A stretch of DNA of 64,000 bases. Origin: Trichoplusia ni (taxonomy: Eukaryota; Arthropoda; Insecta; Lepidoptera; Noctuidae). The position numbers were made by a program, and so were the translations under genes. Below are positions 62,650 through 64,000 of the stretch, piece by piece (position 1 is the first letter of the stretch; each line of letters begins with the position of its first letter). The stretch covers positions 12,028,001 to 12,092,000 of the forward strand of contig NC_039478.1 in the NCBI RefSeq assembly GCF_003590095.1. The letters run 5' to 3'. The notes below the pieces were generated by a model that worked only from the letters and a program-made list of their open reading frames with translations, was not told the origin of the DNA and ran no database searches.

Positions 62650-62745
62650 AAAGACACGCTACGTGGTATGCTACGGACGTAGTACCCCCGTAGCACTTCA
62701 CGTAGAGGTTACGAAACCGTAATGTCGTAGCGACTGCTTTATTTC
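62650..62745. repeat. Irregular CTACG/CGTAG-rich repeat patch
   Basis: Within about 90 bases, CTACG or CGTAG occurs about seven times in both orientations (GCTACGTGGTATGCTACGGA, CCGTAGCACTTCACGTAGAG, TGTCGTAGCG). Such patches recur in lepidopteran genomes as part of interspersed elements. No single repeat unit is clean. Confidence 0.35.
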
Positions 62746-63260
62746 GGTGATTTAATTTAAACGAAATATATTTCTACTTAATAACAGTATGTTATTGTAA
62801 AACATAATACAAACAATTCAAGTTTTCTTTTTTTATATAACTTTATACTTTTACTTTATTAATGATTGTGAAACGTCAAATATTTCAGGAATAATATGTG
62901 TGAATAATTCATCAAAAATCTATTTTCGAGGGTACAGCCCTAATCTATCGTTATACCTACAACAAAAGGCCATTACTATAATTTACGGTCTGGTTAATCC
63001 GGATGAGCCTTCAATTTTACAATGACGTACAATTCCACGGTAATTGTGACTAAACCTTGTTATGTAAAGAGAATTTCGAAACTACATAATGTTATTTAAA
63101 TTTCAATAGCTTACTCTTATCTTAAGGTATAATAGGTATGGAAACGTCTTGTCGCTGGACTCCGTGTAGTGCGCGGTCCCGCTTTCAAAACTATATCCGG
63201 GTCATTCCAGTTTACTCTGAGAGGTGATAGAGGACCTAGGAATTATTTTCTCACCTAACG

Positions 63261-63440
63261 AAAAGATTGCACGGATAGCTGATGGTCACCACGCCAAACC
63301 CATTGCGTGTGACGTGTGACGTGTCACGAGTCGTACGGGTCCACCAATGTTTGTTACGAGTCTGGGTGTCTTTGTACATGAGACTTCATAGTTTGTCAAA
63401 TGCGCCGCGACGCGGAAGTCCTTTTTTTTAATAAATAAGT
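63261..63440 (+). mobile_element. SINE family C, with degenerate tRNA-like head
   Basis: A head region (GATGGTCACCACGCCAAACC, a worn box B around TCGTACGGGTCC) precedes TTGTTACGAGTCTGGGTGTC, a GTACATGAGACTT word and a T/A-rich tail. Box B is badly damaged. Confidence 0.5.
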
Positions 63441-64000
63441 TTTCGCACATCCAAATTCAGGCCAAGTTATTAAACTCCTATAAAAACTCAATCATATGAA
63501 TTATATACGAGCAGTTAAGAATACAAACTCATTGTTACAACAGTGATTCTCTTCCTGGTTTAACAGCAAATGCTTTCAGGGCGTAGGTCGATGACGCGGA
63601 CCTTTCTATTAAAATTCTGCAAATAACAAAAGGGACGAGAGGTGTTACAGCCCCCTGTCTGTTTACCTTGCCCGTGTTTAAAAAGGAATGTAATACAATC
63701 CCAGTTATTTTCATTGTTCACGTTAACATCACCGCTTTGGGTTAATGTCACGCAGGTCTTGTGCGGTAAATATTTCAGGGTTATTGCTGATACTCGTCAT
63801 AAATAGCGGCGCTTTTTGTTTTGTTACCACTGGAAATTCAACCTTAATATCTAGTAGTTTGCTTTGACTCTACGTTGAAATTCTAAGTGAACTTAAAACG
63901 AAGCTAAACATTAATATCAGTTTGCAATTTGCAGTATTTTTAAAAGAGATCGCATGTTTTCCAAGAATTGGTTACATTGATTCAATTTACACTTCCACTT

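Larger units (their letters stand above)
61831..64000. other. AT-rich, repeats only
   Basis: Holds the CTACG patch at 62.7 kb and the SINE at 63.3 kb. The frames at 62044 (opening from TTG) and 63560 are not supported. The last 560 bases show nothing distinctive. Confidence 0.3.

Noticed and set aside
1..64000. CRISPR arrays, bacterial operons, phage or viral gene blocks, rRNA genes
   Set aside because: None seen. The only rRNA likeness is the 5S-derived SINE, which has the wrong ends and body for a 5S gene.

Overview
The window looks like AT-rich nuclear DNA from an insect, almost certainly a moth or butterfly. Evidence for this is the low gene density, the many stops in every frame, and a dense scatter of short repeats of lepidopteran type: tRNA-derived SINEs, a 5S rRNA-derived SINE, Helitron-like elements ending in CTAG, and small inverted-repeat elements. 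I see no bacterial operon, CRISPR array or virus-like gene block.

The one gene I can support well is on the minus strand near the middle. A GC-rich promoter-like island (about 29703-29960) lies upstream of a short first coding exon (29702-29606). That exon encodes a signal peptide plus the first residues of a mature protein resembling an insect transmembrane semaphorin of the Sema-1A class, and it ends at a clean GTGAGT splice donor in phase 1. No second exon is recognisable downstream (lower coordinates), so 1-29605 is best read as the start of a very long first intron. The sequence above about 30 kb is then 5' flank or an upstream non-coding region.

Inside the presumed intron are two exon-like pieces that do not fit the semaphorin. 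One is on the plus strand (9400-9592, acceptor, 64-codon tail, stop, then two AATAAA signals). The other is on the minus strand (24205-24067, acceptor, 46-codon tail, stop). I recognise neither protein. The intron also holds GC-rich islands at 2.9, 6.2, 6.6, 7.0, 7.45, 12.7 and 25.7 kb that stand out from the AT-rich background and could be regulatory.

The rest is repeats and unrecognised AT-rich sequence. A 5S-derived SINE occurs five times (16.1, 18.4, 35.6, 53.2, 58.4 kb), three times with visible target-site duplications. A SINE with a tRNA-like head starting CGACCTCCGTGG occurs at 0.57, 54.4 and 61.5 kb, the last copy sitting inside another tRNA-type SINE. A 194-bp foldback element with 45-bp perfect inverted repeats lies at 55.06 kb, and a second small inverted-repeat family at 44.6 and 60.1 kb. 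A broken non-LTR reverse transcriptase fragment lies at 28.8 kb. Most of the longer open frames are chance: many start with TTG or GTG, or are read through repeats.
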